NCBI GenBank assembly: GCA_012519655.1
Contig: JAAYPS010000042.1
Location: 1-60,542 of the forward strand
From: Clostridiaceae bacterium
Lineage (GTDB): Bacteria > Bacillota > Clostridia > DSM-8532
Direction of reading: 5' to 3'
DNA: 60,542 bases
Shown piece after piece: positions 19,166 through 29,231 of the stretch. Under the pieces are notes generated by a model. It did not search any database. It was given only the letters and a program-made list of their open reading frames with translations, and was not told the DNA's origin. The first letter of the stretch is position 1. The number at the start of each line of letters is the position of its first letter. The position numbers were made by a program, and so were the translations under genes.

Positions 19166-19324
19166 GTTGCCTGTTGTGACATGGCATACGATGAAGTTGG
19201 AGATGGCTGGTTATAAACTGGGGAACTTCAATGGAGAATGTCCGATTCAATGAAACCGGGCGACAAGTCACTGTACATCTTGCATTGTGCATATTTTTAT
19301 GCGTGAAGTATGTTTGCTACAGAG

Positions 19325-19379
19325 CCTAGGTTTGGCAAGTTAAGATCAGAGCGATCTACTTGTTTTGTCCTGGGTTTTT
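19325..19379 (+). promoter_or_regulatory. Terminator-like hairpin in the S10 leader (attenuator candidate)
   Basis: CCTAGG (19325-19330) pairs with CCTGGG (19369-19374). Inside, CAAGT pairs with ACTTG and GATC with GATC, around a short loop. GGGTTTTTA follows, so the structure has the form of an intrinsic terminator about 140 bases before rpsJ. An upstream leader segment of about 150 bases could hold an antiterminator. This is inferred from pairing by eye. Confidence 0.55.
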
Positions 19380-19520
19380 AATATCAGCACTCGCGACACA
19401 CCCGGCAGAGTGTACAGAGAAAAACCACTTGTTGCGTCATTACAAAAAGTGTTGTTGCACAAACAATAAAATGTTTTTAACAGAAAATTATGTTGAAGGC
19501 ATGGATTAGGAGGCATATGT

Positions 19521-19832
19521 ATGGCGAACAAACAAAAAATTCGAATTCGATTAAAAGCCTTTGATCATCAGGTTTTGGATCAATCGGCAGAAAAAATTGT
19601 TGAAACTGCAAAAAGGACTGGCGCAAAAGTTTCAGGTCCTGTGCCGTTACCAACAAGAAAAGAAGTTATTACTATTTTACGTGCTCCACACAAGTATAAG
19701 GATGCGCGTGAGCAATTTGAAATGAGAACTCATAAAAGGTTAATTGACATTCTTGTTCCGACACCAAAGACCGTTGATGCTTTAATGAGAATGGATCTTC
19801 CAGCTGGTGTGGACATTGAAATTAAGCTGTAA
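19521..19832 (+). CDS. rpsJ: 30S ribosomal protein S10
   Basis: First gene of the S10-spc-alpha cluster. The 103 residues are typical; conserved [18 protein letters not shown] and [19 protein letters not shown] are present. S10 sits in the head of the 30S subunit and is the NusE factor of transcription antitermination. A ribosome site AGGAGG precedes the ATG. Confidence 0.98.
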   Translation: MANKQKIRIRLKAFDHQVLDQSAEKIVETAKRTGAKVSGPVPLPTRKEVITILRAPHKYKDAREQFEMRTHKRLIDILVPTPKTVDALMRMDLPAGVDIEIKL

Positions 19833-19890
19833 AGTGTAATAATTGTTAAGTTCGTTTTAAACGAACCAATGACAGGAGGGAATTATAGAG

Positions 19891-20523
19891 ATGCAAAAAT
19901 GTATGATTGGTAAGAAAATTGGTATGACTCAAGTATTTACCGATGAGGGTATTGTGATTCCAGTTACAGTCATTCAAGCAGGACCATTATCTGTTATTCA
20001 GAAGAAGACTATAGAAGTGGATGGTTACAATTCACTTAAAGTAGCATTTGGGGATATTAACGAAAGAAGAGTTAATAAACCTACAAAGGGTCAGTTTGAA
20101 AAGGCTGGGGTTTCTCCTAAAAGATGTATGAGAGAATTCAGATTGGATAATATTGACTCTTATGAAGTTGGTCAAGAGATAAAAGTTCAGGATATGTTTA
20201 GTGAAGGTGACAGAGTAGATGTATCTGGTGTTTCAAAGGGTAAAGGTTTCCAAGGCACGATTAAACGTTACGGAATGGGAAGAGGACCTATGTCACACGG
20301 TTCTGGATACCACAGGGGTGTAGGATCTTTGGGTCCTGTTGCATCACCATCGCGCGTTTTTAAAGGCAAGAGACTTCCGGGACACATGGGAGCTGAAAGA
20401 GTAACAGTACAAAACCTTGATGTTGTACGTGTCGACGCCGAAAGAAACTTATTGTTGGTTAAGGGTGCAGTTCCTGGTCCAAAAGGTGGACTCTTAACAA
20501 TTAAAGATTCGGTAAAGGCGTAA
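19891..20523 (+). CDS. rplC: 50S ribosomal protein L3
   Basis: Early-assembly 23S rRNA-binding protein near the peptidyl-transferase centre. It has 210 residues, with the typical start [14 protein letters not shown] and the loop [15 protein letters not shown]. Ribosome site GGAGGG. Second gene of the cluster. Confidence 0.98.
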   Translation: MQKCMIGKKIGMTQVFTDEGIVIPVTVIQAGPLSVIQKKTIEVDGYNSLKVAFGDINERRVNKPTKGQFEKAGVSPKRCMREFRLDNIDSYEVGQEIKVQDMFSEGDRVDVSGVSKGKGFQGTIKRYGMGRGPMSHGSGYHRGVGSLGPVASPSRVFKGKRLPGHMGAERVTVQNLDVVRVDAERNLLLVKGAVPGPKGGLLTIKDSVKA

Positions 20524-20553
20524 AGCAATTACTTTATGGAAGGAGGACCTGAA

Positions 20554-21177
20554 ATGCCAAAAGTGGATGTTTATAATATGAAAGGCGAAGTCGTAGGGGA
20601 AGTAAACCTCAACGATGATATATTCGGCGTAAAGGTGAATGAAGTAGCTATGCATACTGTAGTAGTTAATCAATTAGCCAATGCACGCCAAGGAACGCAG
20701 TCGACCAAGACTATTAGTGAGGTCAGAGGCGGTGGCAAAAAGCCATGGAGACAAAAAGGAACAGGAAGAGCTCGTCATGGAAGTATCCGTTCGGTACAAT
20801 GGGTGGGCGGCGCAGTAGCATTTGCTCCAAAACCACGTAATTACAGATATTCAGTTCCGAAAAAGGTAAGAAGACTGGCACTAAAGAGTGCATTAACTAG
20901 CAAAGTGTTAGCGAACGACATTGTCGTTTTAGATGAACTATCACTTAGCGAAATTAAGACCAAAGAGATTGTAAAGGTTTTAGACAACCTTAATATCGAA
21001 GGCTCAGCATTAGTGGTGCTTCCTGCAGTTGATGAAAAAGTAGTAAAATCAGCCAGGAACATTCCTGGGGTTAAAACCGCTATAGTGAATACCATTAATA
21101 CTTACGATATTTTAAAGTATAACAAATTCATTATCACGAAAGATGCTGTTTCTAAAGTTGAGGAGGTGTATGCATAA
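20554..21177 (+). CDS. rplD: 50S ribosomal protein L4
   Basis: 23S rRNA-binding protein whose loop lines the exit tunnel. Start ATG 20554 (MPKVDVYN) is chosen: AAGGAGG lies just upstream, and the in-frame ATG at 20536 would overlap that site. 207 residues, with [19 protein letters not shown] visible. In some bacteria L4 represses its own operon through the leader; whether it does so here is unknown. Confidence 0.97.
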   Translation: MPKVDVYNMKGEVVGEVNLNDDIFGVKVNEVAMHTVVVNQLANARQGTQSTKTISEVRGGGKKPWRQKGTGRARHGSIRSVQWVGGAVAFAPKPRNYRYSVPKKVRRLALKSALTSKVLANDIVVLDELSLSEIKTKEIVKVLDNLNIEGSALVVLPAVDEKVVKSARNIPGVKTAIVNTINTYDILKYNKFIITKDAVSKVEEVYA

Positions 21178-21527
21178 TGAGAATTGCTGAAGATATTATT
21201 ATCCGCCCATATATAACCGAAAAAAGCAACGATGATATGGCTGATGGAAAATACACCTTTATTGTAGATTATAGAGCTAAAAAGACCGAAATAAAGAGAG
21301 CTGTAGAAAAGCTTTTTAATGTTAAAGTCATAGCCGTAAATACTATTAATTATGAAGGTAAACAAAAAAGAATGGGCGTACACCAAGGTAGGACAGCTAA
21401 ATGGAAAAAGGCCATTGTAAAAATCGACACCGATCCACAACCAGTAGCATATTTGGACAAAGATGGTAAACAAGTATCTACAAGCAAGAAGTATAAAACA
21501 GAAATCCAGGATTTCGGTGGAATGTAG
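21177..21527 (+). CDS. rplW: 50S ribosomal protein L23
   Basis: Exit-site ribosomal protein that binds trigger factor and SRP. 116 residues. [11 protein letters not shown] and the [26 protein letters not shown] segment are typical. The ATG overlaps the last base of the rplD stop (TAATG), so translation is coupled. Confidence 0.97.
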   Translation: MRIAEDIIIRPYITEKSNDDMADGKYTFIVDYRAKKTEIKRAVEKLFNVKVIAVNTINYEGKQKRMGVHQGRTAKWKKAIVKIDTDPQPVAYLDKDGKQVSTSKKYKTEIQDFGGM

Positions 21528-21643
21528 GATTGGTTAAACATTAAAGAAAAGTATTATAAGATTATGAATGATTCCATCCGGTTGAATAGGTTATACAGTC
21601 GACCTGCTAACGGATGATGAATTATAGTAAAGGAGTGAATGTA

Positions 21644-22474
21644 ATGCCACTAAAAAAATATAGACCAACTTCTCCTGCAAGAAGAAACATGACTGCGTTT
21701 ACTTTTGAAGAAATAACTAAGACAGTGCCAGAGAAGTCGCTTCTAGCCCCTAAAAAGAGAACGGGCGGCAGATCCCATGGTAAGATCGCTGTAAGACACC
21801 GTGGTGGCGGGGCAAAAAGGCAGTATAGAATAATTGATTTTAAGAGGGATAAGGATAATATACCTGCAAAGGTTGCATCAATCGAATATGATCCTAACCG
21901 TTCCGCACATATTGCATTGCTTCATTATGTAGATGGTGAAAAACGCTATATACTTGCCCCACATGGTCTAAAAGTTGGGGATGAAGTTATGTCAGGTGCC
22001 AAAGCAGATATTCGGATAGGAAATGCTCTTCCGCTTTCAAACATGCCTTTAGGTTCGGTTATTCACAATGTGGAGCTTAAACCGGGTAAAGGTGGGCAAT
22101 TAGTACGTTCTGCAGGAAACATGGCTCAACTTATGGCCAGAGAAGGAAAGTATGCTCAAATAAGGCTTCCTTCAGGTGAAGTACGTATGGTTAATGTAAA
22201 TTGCAAAGCGACACTTGGGCAGGTTGGAAATATCGAGAATGAGAATATTACAATAGGAAAAGCAGGAAGAACACGGTGGCAGGGCAGAAGACCTCACGTT
22301 CGTGGTCTTGCTATGAATCCAAGTGATCACCCTCATGGTGGTGGAGAAGGAAGATCCCCTATTGGTATGCCAAGTCCTGTTACTCCTTGGGGTAAACCTA
22401 CATTGGGTTATAAAACAAGGAAGAAGAAAAAACATAGTGACAAGTATATTGTTAAGAAACGTAATGTTAAATAA
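21644..22474 (+). CDS. rplB: 50S ribosomal protein L2
   Basis: Core 23S rRNA-binding protein needed for subunit joining and peptidyl transfer. ATG 21644 is chosen since AAAGGAGTG lies just before it; this gives 276 residues, the standard size. RNKDAR-type motifs [15 protein letters not shown] and [18 protein letters not shown] are present. A 116-bp gap with small dyads separates it from rplW. Confidence 0.97.
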   Translation: MPLKKYRPTSPARRNMTAFTFEEITKTVPEKSLLAPKKRTGGRSHGKIAVRHRGGGAKRQYRIIDFKRDKDNIPAKVASIEYDPNRSAHIALLHYVDGEKRYILAPHGLKVGDEVMSGAKADIRIGNALPLSNMPLGSVIHNVELKPGKGGQLVRSAGNMAQLMAREGKYAQIRLPSGEVRMVNVNCKATLGQVGNIENENITIGKAGRTRWQGRRPHVRGLAMNPSDHPHGGGEGRSPIGMPSPVTPWGKPTLGYKTRKKKKHSDKYIVKKRNVK

Positions 22475-22497
22475 GGTGTCGGGAGGAGGTTTATTCT

Positions 22498-22779
22498 ATG
22501 GGTAGATCAGTAAAAAAGGGACCTTATGTAAGTGAAAGTCTATTAAAGAAGATTGAGGAAATGAACGCGAAGGGCGAGAAAAAAGTCATAAAGACTTGGT
22601 CAAGAGCATCTACCATATTCCCTCAGATGGTTGGACATACTATTGCTGTACATGACGGAAGAAAACATGTGCCGATATATTTATCTGAAGATATGGTTGG
22701 ACACAAACTAGGTGAGTTTGCACCTACCCGTACCTATAGAGGTCACGGCAAGGACGAAAGAAGTAGTAGAGTTAGATAA
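22498..22779 (+). CDS. rpsS: 30S ribosomal protein S19
   Basis: S13-partner protein in the head of the 30S subunit, 93 residues. The start [10 protein letters not shown] and the segment [20 protein letters not shown] are typical. GGAGGAGG is just upstream. Confidence 0.98.
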   Translation: MGRSVKKGPYVSESLLKKIEEMNAKGEKKVIKTWSRASTIFPQMVGHTIAVHDGRKHVPIYLSEDMVGHKLGEFAPTRTYRGHGKDERSSRVR

Positions 22780-22881
22780 TAGCTAATTAGTTTAATTTAA
22801 CGAAATATAGCACTATTGTTCTAATTGTATTATAAGTAATCCAAATCAATTAGGATATTAAGACCAAAAGGAGGGATCGAC

Positions 22882-23358
22882 ATGGGCAGAAAGGTTATGT
22901 CCAAGGACGAGCTTCTGGAAAGACAAGACGAACTCAAAACTCAATACAGTAAAGTGCATAGAAAATCCGCAAAGCTTCCTGTTCTTACAAAAAAGGAAAA
23001 GAAAGTTCTTGGGATTGGAAAAGACGAGGGTAGAGCCGTTCTGAAAGGTGCCAGAGTATCATCCAGAAAAGCCAAGTTGGTTATAGATTTAATAAGAAAT
23101 AAAAATATTGATGAGGCTTATGCGATTTTGAAATACACACCAAGAAAAGCAGCAGAACTCTTGGAACAATTATTGAAATCTGCAGAAGCTAATGCTGTAA
23201 ATAACAATGGATTAGATCGTAGTAATTTATATGTAGCTGAAGTATACGCAACACAAGGACCAACGCTAAAAAGGATTCGACCTAGGGCACATGGGCGTGC
23301 TTTTAGAATAAATAAACGCACGAGCCATTTGACTTTGGTACTAAAAGAAAGGGCGTAA
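22882..23358 (+). CDS. rplV: 50S ribosomal protein L22 with N-terminal extension
   Basis: Exit-tunnel protein. The usual L22 core of about 110 residues starts near residue 50 ([23 protein letters not shown]) and ends [14 protein letters not shown]. Before it lies a basic extension of about 49 residues rich in Lys and Glu ([20 protein letters not shown]). The start is firm: AAGGAGGG precedes the ATG and no comparable ribosome site lies near the core. A 102-bp gap separates it from rpsS, unusual within this cluster. Confidence 0.95.
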   Translation: MGRKVMSKDELLERQDELKTQYSKVHRKSAKLPVLTKKEKKVLGIGKDEGRAVLKGARVSSRKAKLVIDLIRNKNIDEAYAILKYTPRKAAELLEQLLKSAEANAVNNNGLDRSNLYVAEVYATQGPTLKRIRPRAHGRAFRINKRTSHLTLVLKERA

Positions 23359-23374
23359 ATAAGGAGGTTGTCTA

Positions 23375-24037
23375 ATGGGCCAGAAAGTGAATCCGCACGG
23401 ACTTAGAATCGGAATCATTAAGGACTGGGATACCAAATGGTACGCGGGTAAAAAAGATTTTGGTGATCTTTTGGTTGAAGACTTCAAAATCAGAAAATAT
23501 GTAAAAGAAAAATTATATATTGCTGGTATTGCGAGAATAGAAATCGAACGAGCAGCCAATAAAGTAAAACTAAATATCCATACCGCAAAACCAGGAATTG
23601 TTATAGGCAGAGGCGGCGCAGGAATAGAGCAGCTTCGCAAAGAACTTGAAAAACTAACAGGAAAAAGCGTATTAATAAATATTACTGAAATTAAGTCTTC
23701 TGAAACAAATGCTCAATTGGTAGCTGAGAATATTGCTAGCCAACTGGAAAGAAGAATTTCATACCGTAGAGCTATGAAGCAAGCTATGTCCAGAGCTATG
23801 AAATTCGGTGCCAAAGGCATCAAGACGGCTGTATCAGGACGTGTAGGCGGAGCTGAAATAGCTAGAAGCGAGCATTATCATGAAGGTACAATACCTCTTC
23901 AAACACTAAGAGCTGATATCGACTATGGTTTCGCAGAAGCTAATACGACATATGGCAAGCTTGGTGTTAAAGTTTGGATATATAAAGGCGAGGTACTTCC
24001 TGTCAAAAAAGACAATAAGGAAGGGGGAAACAAATAA
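23375..24037 (+). CDS. rpsC: 30S ribosomal protein S3
   Basis: mRNA-entry-site protein with KH domain ([16 protein letters not shown]) and C-terminal domain ([17 protein letters not shown]). 220 residues. The stop overlaps the rplP start by one base. Confidence 0.98.
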   Translation: MGQKVNPHGLRIGIIKDWDTKWYAGKKDFGDLLVEDFKIRKYVKEKLYIAGIARIEIERAANKVKLNIHTAKPGIVIGRGGAGIEQLRKELEKLTGKSVLINITEIKSSETNAQLVAENIASQLERRISYRRAMKQAMSRAMKFGAKGIKTAVSGRVGGAEIARSEHYHEGTIPLQTLRADIDYGFAEANTTYGKLGVKVWIYKGEVLPVKKDNKEGGNK

Positions 24038-24471
24038 TGTTAATGCCCAAAAGAGTTAAATATAGACGTGTTCAAAGAGGCAGAATGAAGGGTAAGGCAA
24101 CACGCGGCAACATGATATCATATGGTGAGTATGGTATTCAGGCAATGGAACCAGGCTGGATTACCAGTAATCAAATAGAAGCAGCACGTATTGCTATGAC
24201 ACGTTATGTAAGAAGAGGCGGAAAAGTTTGGGTTAAAATATTCCCAGACAAGCCAATATCCCAGAAACCGGCAGAGACTCGTATGGGTAGCGGTAAAGGT
24301 GCACCGGAATATTGGGTAGCGGTTGTAAAACCAGGACGTGTCCTATTCGAAATGGCTGGAGTTGGAGAAGAAGTAGCCAGGGAGGCGTTGCGTTTAGCTG
24401 CACACAAATTGCCAATCAAGTGCAAAATCATAGCACGGGAAGAGGTAGGTGGAGCAAATGAAAACAAGTGA
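24037..24471 (+). CDS. rplP: 50S ribosomal protein L16
   Basis: tRNA-contacting protein at the base of the central protuberance. 144 residues with [22 protein letters not shown] near the start being the family signature in shortened view (first residues [11 protein letters not shown]). ATG 24037 is 9 bases from AAGGGGG; the ATG at 24043 is also possible and would give the standard N-terminus. Confidence 0.96.
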   Translation: MLMPKRVKYRRVQRGRMKGKATRGNMISYGEYGIQAMEPGWITSNQIEAARIAMTRYVRRGGKVWVKIFPDKPISQKPAETRMGSGKGAPEYWVAVVKPGRVLFEMAGVGEEVAREALRLAAHKLPIKCKIIAREEVGGANENK

Positions 24472-24658
24472 ATTAAGAGAAATGAATGTAACGGAATTGA
24501 CGCAGGAGTTGCAGGAATTAAAGAGTGAACTTTTCAAACTCCGTTTCCAGCATGCGACCAATCAGTTAGATAATCCAATAAAATTGAAAAATGTTAAAAA
24601 AGACATTGCTCGTGTAAAAACAGTTATACGAGAAATGGAACTTGGAATTAAGCGTTAA
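24458..24658 (+). CDS. rpmC: 50S ribosomal protein L29
   Basis: Exit-site helical-hairpin protein, 66 residues. I use ATG 24458 ([11 protein letters not shown]), the usual N-terminus, with GGTGGAG upstream; a GTG at 24449 is in frame but overlaps that site. It overlaps the end of rplP by 14 bases. Confidence 0.95.
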   Translation: MKTSELREMNVTELTQELQELKSELFKLRFQHATNQLDNPIKLKNVKKDIARVKTVIREMELGIKR

Positions 24659-24680
24659 ACTGGAAGGAGGTTTGTTCCAC

Positions 24681-24938
24681 GTGGCTGAAAGAAAAGCAAG
24701 AAAAATTCGCGTTGGTAAAGTAGTTAGCGATAAAATGGATAAAACCATAGTTGTTGCAGTAGTGGATAATGTAAAGCATCCTCTTTACAAGAAAATTATT
24801 AAAAGAACCTTTAAATTGAAGGCTCATGATGAGGAAAACACTTGCAAAGTTGGAGATACTGTTCGTGTTATGGAAACAAGACCGTTGTCTAAAGATAAAA
24901 GATGGCGTTTAGTGGAAATAGTCGAAAAGGCGAAATAG
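24681..24938 (+). CDS. rpsQ: 30S ribosomal protein S17
   Basis: Primary 16S rRNA-binding OB-fold protein. The start is taken as GTG 24681 ([12 protein letters not shown]), 10 bases after GGAAGGAGG, giving 85 residues as in relatives. An in-frame ATG at 24642 lies upstream of the ribosome site, inside rpm[19 protein letters not shown] is typical. Confidence 0.95.
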   Translation: MAERKARKIRVGKVVSDKMDKTIVVAVVDNVKHPLYKKIIKRTFKLKAHDEENTCKVGDTVRVMETRPLSKDKRWRLVEIVEKAK

Positions 24939-25039
24939 AAATATTTAATTTATATGGCACAGATATAATAATAAAGCGCCTGCATGGGCTTGATAGGTGC
25001 AAGCAGGAGGCTTAATATCGATTGAGGGAGGTGCCTGAA

Positions 25040-25408
25040 TTGATTCAGATGCAGACAATATTGAAGTCGGCCGATAACACAGGAGCAAAGGAATTAATGT
25101 GCATAAAAGTACTCGGCGGCTCTAAAAGGAAATATGCCAATATTGGTGATTTAATTGTTTGTTCAGTAAAACATGCAACGCCAGGTGGTGTTGTAAAGAA
25201 GGGCGATGTAGTTAGAGCGGTTGTAGTTCGCTCAGTAAAAGGTTTAAGACGTAATGACGGTTCCTACATCAGATTTGATGAAAATGCTGCTGTAATTCTA
25301 AAAGATGATGGTAGCCCAAGAGGAACAAGAATTTTCGGACCTGTTGCAAGAGAGTTGAGAGAAAAGGACTATATGAGGATTGTATCTCTTGCACCAGAGG
25401 TAATATAG
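25040..25408 (+). CDS. rplN: 50S ribosomal protein L14
   Basis: Subunit-interface protein. TTG 25040 ([18 protein letters not shown]) follows GAGGGAGG by a normal distance and gives exactly 122 residues, the family length. An in-frame TTG at 25022 would lie before the ribosome site. Confidence 0.96.
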   Translation: MIQMQTILKSADNTGAKELMCIKVLGGSKRKYANIGDLIVCSVKHATPGGVVKKGDVVRAVVVRSVKGLRRNDGSYIRFDENAAVILKDDGSPRGTRIFGPVARELREKDYMRIVSLAPEVI

Positions 25409-25424
25409 CGTAGACATGACCAAT

Positions 25425-25476
25425 GCCTGGTTTTTGTAGTAAATGGTACATTTGAAGTACTATACAAAAAACCTGC
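25425..25476 (+). other. Long hairpin between rplN and rplX
   Basis: GCCTGGTTTTTGTAGTA pairs with TACTATACAAAAAACCTGC (small bulges), with an inner GTAC/GTAC pairing. No T run follows, so it is probably an RNA-processing or stability structure or a partial attenuator rather than a terminator. Confidence 0.5.
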
Positions 25477-25494
25477 AAGAGGGGAGGCACTTTA

Positions 25495-25839
25495 ATGAAT
25501 AAGAAAGTTCACGTAAAACAAGGTGACAATGTTTATATCCTTAATGGAAAGGATAGAGGAAAAAAAGGCAAAGTTTTAAAAGTGCTACCATCCGAACATA
25601 AGGTTCTGGTAGAAGGTATAAACATGATAACTAAGCATGTGAAGCCAAGAAATCAGTTCCAACAGGGTGGTATTGTAAAAAAGGAAGCACCAATTTATGC
25701 CGATAAAGTTATGCTAATTTGCAACAAATGTGGTGCCCCGACCAAGGTTGGAAAGAGATTCCTAGACAATGGCTCGAAAGCTCGTGTTTGCAAGAAATGC
25801 GGAGAAGTTATCGATATATTGAAAGATCCTAGGAAGTAA
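25495..25839 (+). CDS. rplX: 50S ribosomal protein L24
   Basis: Assembly-initiating protein at the tunnel exit, with N-terminal KOW motif (GDNVYILNGKDRGKKGKVLKV). 114 residues. It keeps a CxxC pair (ICNKCG) and a second one (VCKKCG), so it may bind zinc, as in the C+ form. Confidence 0.97.
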   Translation: MNKKVHVKQGDNVYILNGKDRGKKGKVLKVLPSEHKVLVEGINMITKHVKPRNQFQQGGIVKKEAPIYADKVMLICNKCGAPTKVGKRFLDNGSKARVCKKCGEVIDILKDPRK

Positions 25840-25862
25840 TTTGAGGGGAGGTTAAACCGACA

Positions 25863-26402
25863 ATGCCAAGATTATTGGATAAATACAAAGATGATGTTGC
25901 TCCGGCTCTTGAAGATAGATTTAAATATTCAAGTCCAATGCAAGTACCAAAGCTTGTTAAAGTAGTTATTAATATGGGTGTTGGTGATGTAAAGGAAAAC
26001 GCTAAGGCACTGGAAGCAGCAGTAAATGATCTTACACTTATAGCTGGACAAAAACCTGTGGTAACGGTAGCTAAAAAATCCGTTGCGAACTTTAAACTAC
26101 GTGCAGGCATGAATATAGGTTGTAAGGTTACTCTTCGAGGAAATAGAATGTATGAATTCGTGGATAAGCTATTTAATGTTGCACTTCCGAGAGTTCGTGA
26201 CTTCCGTGGTATAAATCCCAACTCCTTTGATGGACGTGGGAATTTCTCGATGGGCTTAAAAGAACAGCTGATATTCCCTGAAGTTGATATTGACAAAGTG
26301 GAAAAAATACGTGGTATGGATATCACTTTTGTCACAACTGCCAAAACCGATGAAGAAGCAAGAGAGTTATTGGCACTTCTGGGAATGCCATACAGCCACT
26401 AA
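25863..26402 (+). CDS. rplE: 50S ribosomal protein L5
   Basis: 5S rRNA-binding protein of the central protuberance, 179 residues. [15 protein letters not shown] and [20 protein letters not shown] are typical. Ribosome site GGGGAGG. Confidence 0.98.
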   Translation: MPRLLDKYKDDVAPALEDRFKYSSPMQVPKLVKVVINMGVGDVKENAKALEAAVNDLTLIAGQKPVVTVAKKSVANFKLRAGMNIGCKVTLRGNRMYEFVDKLFNVALPRVRDFRGINPNSFDGRGNFSMGLKEQLIFPEVDIDKVEKIRGMDITFVTTAKTDEEARELLALLGMPYSH

Positions 26403-26416
26403 GGGAGGTATATAGT

Positions 26417-26602
26417 TTGGCAAAGAAATCATTGATTCACAAGCAACAATTAAAACCCAAGTTTTCAACCCGTTCGTATAACCGTTGTAAACTATGTGGG
26501 AGACCTCATGCATATATGAGGAAATTTGGTATATGCCGTTTGTGTTTTAGGGAACTGGCTTATAAGGGTCAGATACCCGGTGTAAAAAAGGCCAGTTGGT
26601 AA
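26417..26602 (+). CDS. rpsZ: 30S ribosomal protein S14, type Z
   Basis: Zinc-binding short form of S14, 61 residues. The ligands are Cys24, Cys27, Cys40 and Cys43. The start is TTG, 10 bases after GGGAGG, giving the standard MAKKS N-terminus. Confidence 0.97.
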   Translation: MAKKSLIHKQQLKPKFSTRSYNRCKLCGRPHAYMRKFGICRLCFRELAYKGQIPGVKKASW

Positions 26603-26624
26603 GTCCCGAAAGGAGGTCGTAACG

Positions 26625-27023
26625 ATGAATGCAACCGACGTAATTGCGGATATGCTTACAAGAATTAGAAATGCAGCGAGCGCTAAACATGAAACTGTTG
26701 ATGTTCCTGCTTCGAACCTGAAGAAAAGAATAGCTGAAATTCTAGTTGAAGAAGGATATGTTATTAGCTTTAACGAAATAGATGACAAGAAACAGGGTGT
26801 TATTCGCATTACGCTGAAATACACCGATAATAAGCGGAATGTTATTTCAGGGATAAAAAGAATTTCAAAACCAGGTCTTAGAGTTTATGCAAGTAAGAAT
26901 GAACTGCCAAAGGTTCTTGGAGGCCTAGGTATAGCTATTATTTCTACTTCTAAAGGCATAATGACCGATAGAGCTGCCAGAAAAGAAGGCGTAGGAGGAG
27001 AAGTGCTTGCTTTTGTGTGGTAG
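26625..27023 (+). CDS. rpsH: 30S ribosomal protein S8
   Basis: Primary 16S rRNA-binding protein, and the regulator of the spc operon in E. coli. 132 residues; [14 protein letters not shown] and the C-terminal [20 protein letters not shown] are typical. A 105-bp gap with a small GATGGA/TCCATC dyad follows. Confidence 0.98.
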   Translation: MNATDVIADMLTRIRNAASAKHETVDVPASNLKKRIAEILVEEGYVISFNEIDDKKQGVIRITLKYTDNKRNVISGIKRISKPGLRVYASKNELPKVLGGLGIAIISTSKGIMTDRAARKEGVGGEVLAFVW

Positions 27024-27128
27024 AATAATTAATGTAATTTAAAATTTAACAAAATAAACTATGAAAGAAAGTTCTGAAAAGGATGGATGAAACGTCCATC
27101 TTCAATATAAGGACGGAGGTGTAATAAA

Positions 27129-27674
27129 ATGTCCAGAATAGGAAGACTGCCGGTGGAGATACCTGCCGGAGTAGATATAAAAATTGATGGGCAAGAAATG
27201 ACTGTAAAAGGTCCAAAAGGAACACTCACTCAGGTTTTTCACCCTGATATGTCTATTGAAAAACAGGGAGATACAATTATTGTAACAAGGCCCTCTGAGA
27301 TTAAGAAGCATAAAGCTCTACATGGCCTGACTCGCTCTCTTGTTAACAATATGGTAATTGGCGTAACAACAGGGTACCAAAAGACTCTTGAAATCAACGG
27401 TGTAGGGTACAGAGCTCAGAAACAGGGGAATAAGCTAATTCTGACTTTAGGATTATCACATCCAGTAGAGATTGAAGAACCCGAAAATATTACTATTGAA
27501 GTCCCATCTCCAAACCAAGTAATTGTCAAAGGAATAGACAAACAGGTAGTTGGAGAAGTGGCTGCAAAGATCCGTGAAAAGAGACCACCTGAACCATATA
27601 AGGGTAAGGGAATTAAGTACGCTGATGAAGTAATTATCAGAAAAGAAGGTAAGACAGGAGCTAAGAAGGAATAG
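27129..27674 (+). CDS. rplF: 50S ribosomal protein L6
   Basis: Two-domain 23S rRNA-binding protein near the factor-binding site, 181 residues. [15 protein letters not shown] and the C-terminal [16 protein letters not shown] are typical. Confidence 0.98.
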   Translation: MSRIGRLPVEIPAGVDIKIDGQEMTVKGPKGTLTQVFHPDMSIEKQGDTIIVTRPSEIKKHKALHGLTRSLVNNMVIGVTTGYQKTLEINGVGYRAQKQGNKLILTLGLSHPVEIEEPENITIEVPSPNQVIVKGIDKQVVGEVAAKIREKRPPEPYKGKGIKYADEVIIRKEGKTGAKKE

Positions 27675-27690
27675 AAAGGAGTGAGTGGGT

Positions 27691-28059
27691 ATGATAAAAT
27701 TTCAGGATAAAAATAAAATCCGATTAAGAAAACATACTAGAGTTCGCAGAAAAATCAGCGGCACTGCTGAAAGACCCAGGCTATGTGTTTTCAGAAGCGC
27801 AAAACACATATATGCTCAGGTAATTGACGATGTCTCCGGTCAAACTCTTGTTGCAGCATCCACACTTGATGAAGCAATAAAAGGGAAGGTAGACTATTCC
27901 GGAAACAGAAATGCGGCTCGTGAAGTAGGAAAATTGATTGGCGAGAAAGCCATTGACAAGGGAATAAAAAATGTTGTATTTGACAGAGGTGGCTACCTCT
28001 ATCATGGAAGAGTGCAAGAACTGGCGGACGGTGCAAGAGAAGCCGGTCTGGAATTCTAA
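27691..28059 (+). CDS. rplR: 50S ribosomal protein L18
   Basis: 5S rRNA-binding protein. ATG 27691 ([15 protein letters not shown]) gives the standard 122 residues; a GTG at 27685 is in frame but sits too close to [33 protein letters not shown] is the family's C-terminal region. Confidence 0.96.
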   Translation: MIKFQDKNKIRLRKHTRVRRKISGTAERPRLCVFRSAKHIYAQVIDDVSGQTLVAASTLDEAIKGKVDYSGNRNAAREVGKLIGEKAIDKGIKNVVFDRGGYLYHGRVQELADGAREAGLEF

Positions 28060-28085
28060 GAATTGGAACAAAGGAGGGGAGTCAC

Positions 28086-28586
28086 TTGCTGAAAATTGAT
28101 GCCAGCACATTAGACCTGAAAGAAAAAGTTGTGAATATTGGACGTGTAGCGAAGGTTGTTAAAGGTGGTCGTAATTTCCGTTTTAGTGCTTTAGTCGTTA
28201 TCGGTGATGAAAACGGTTATGTGGGCGTTGGAAGTGGAAAAGCTGCCGAGGTACCTGATGCAATTCGTAAGGGGATAGAAGACGCGAAGAAGAATATTAT
28301 GCGTGTTCCTTTGGTGGGAACGACAATTCCTCATGAAGCCTTAGGCGTATATGGAGCAGGTAGAGTATTACTCATGCCAGCTGAAGAAGGAACTGGTGTT
28401 ATTGCTGGAGGACCTGTTCGTGCTGTTCTTGAACTTGCAGGCATTCGTGATATTCGTACGAAATCCATAGGATCAAACAATCCCACAAACATGGTTCGTG
28501 CCACTATCGAAGGGCTTTCACAACTGCGTACTGCAGAAGAATATGCCAGGTTAAGAGGAAAATCAACCGAAGAAATTTTGGGATAG
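28086..28586 (+). CDS. rpsE: 30S ribosomal protein S5
   Basis: Decoding-fidelity and helicase protein of the 30S subunit, 166 residues. TTG start, after AAAGGAGGGG. The N-terminal [20 protein letters not shown] and the [15 protein letters not shown] segment are typical. Confidence 0.97.
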   Translation: MLKIDASTLDLKEKVVNIGRVAKVVKGGRNFRFSALVVIGDENGYVGVGSGKAAEVPDAIRKGIEDAKKNIMRVPLVGTTIPHEALGVYGAGRVLLMPAEEGTGVIAGGPVRAVLELAGIRDIRTKSIGSNNPTNMVRATIEGLSQLRTAEEYARLRGKSTEEILG

Positions 28587-28597
28587 GAGGCTTATCC

Positions 28598-28777
28598 ATG
28601 GGCAATTTAAAGATTACGCTCATAAAGAGTACTATAAGATCAAAAAAAGGACAGAAGGCTACAGTTGAAGCGTTAGGTCTTCGCAAAGTCGGAAGTTCTG
28701 TAACACAAAAAGACAATCCTGCGATTCGTGGGATGATTAAGAAGGTAGAACACCTAGTTGAAGTGGAAGAAATATAG
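28598..28777 (+). CDS. rpmD: 50S ribosomal protein L30
   Basis: A 59-residue gene between rpsE and rplO. The translation begins [20 protein letters not shown] and contains [20 protein letters not shown] and ends VEVEEI, the L30 pattern. AGGAGG lies 10 bases before the ATG. Confidence 0.97.
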   Translation: MGNLKITLIKSTIRSKKGQKATVEALGLRKVGSSVTQKDNPAIRGMIKKVEHLVEVEEI

Positions 28778-28792
28778 GGAGGTGAAAAACCT

Positions 28793-29230
28793 ATGAATTT
28801 GTCTGAGTTAAAACCCGGTGCACCTAAAAAACTTTCAAAGAGAAAGGGAAGGGGTCCAGGTTCAGGAAATGGAAAAACCGCAGGAAGAGGTCATAAAGGA
28901 CAAAATGCACGCTCAGGCGGCGGTGTAAGACTTGGCTTTGAAGGCGGACAGATGCCTCTTTATAGAAGAGTTCCAAAAAGGGGTTTCAATAATATATTTG
29001 CTAAAGTATACACTGAGGTTAAGCTTTCAGATCTCGAAAGATTTGAAAACGGTACAGTGGTTAATGCTGAGCTTTTATTAGATAACAAGATTATTAAAAA
29101 GGCAAATGATGGCATTGTAGTGCTGGGGTCAGGAGAAATTACCAAAAAGCTAACTGTACAAGCCTCCAGGTTTACAAAATCAGCCCAGCAGAAAATTGAG
29201 GCTGCGGGGGGAAAGGCAGAGGTGGTGTAA
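28793..29230 (+). CDS. rplO: 50S ribosomal protein L15
   Basis: Assembly protein of the 50S subunit, 145 residues, with the Gly/Arg-rich N-terminus ([20 protein letters not shown]) that threads into rRNA. Its stop is one base before the secY start codon. Confidence 0.98.
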   Translation: MNLSELKPGAPKKLSKRKGRGPGSGNGKTAGRGHKGQNARSGGGVRLGFEGGQMPLYRRVPKRGFNNIFAKVYTEVKLSDLERFENGTVVNAELLLDNKIIKKANDGIVVLGSGEITKKLTVQASRFTKSAQQKIEAAGGKAEVV

Positions 29231-29231
29231 A

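Noticed and set aside
25829-26344. Open frame of 171 codons on the minus strand inside rplE
   Set aside because: Antisense shadow of a highly conserved ribosomal gene; low-complexity Ser/Phe/Thr composition.
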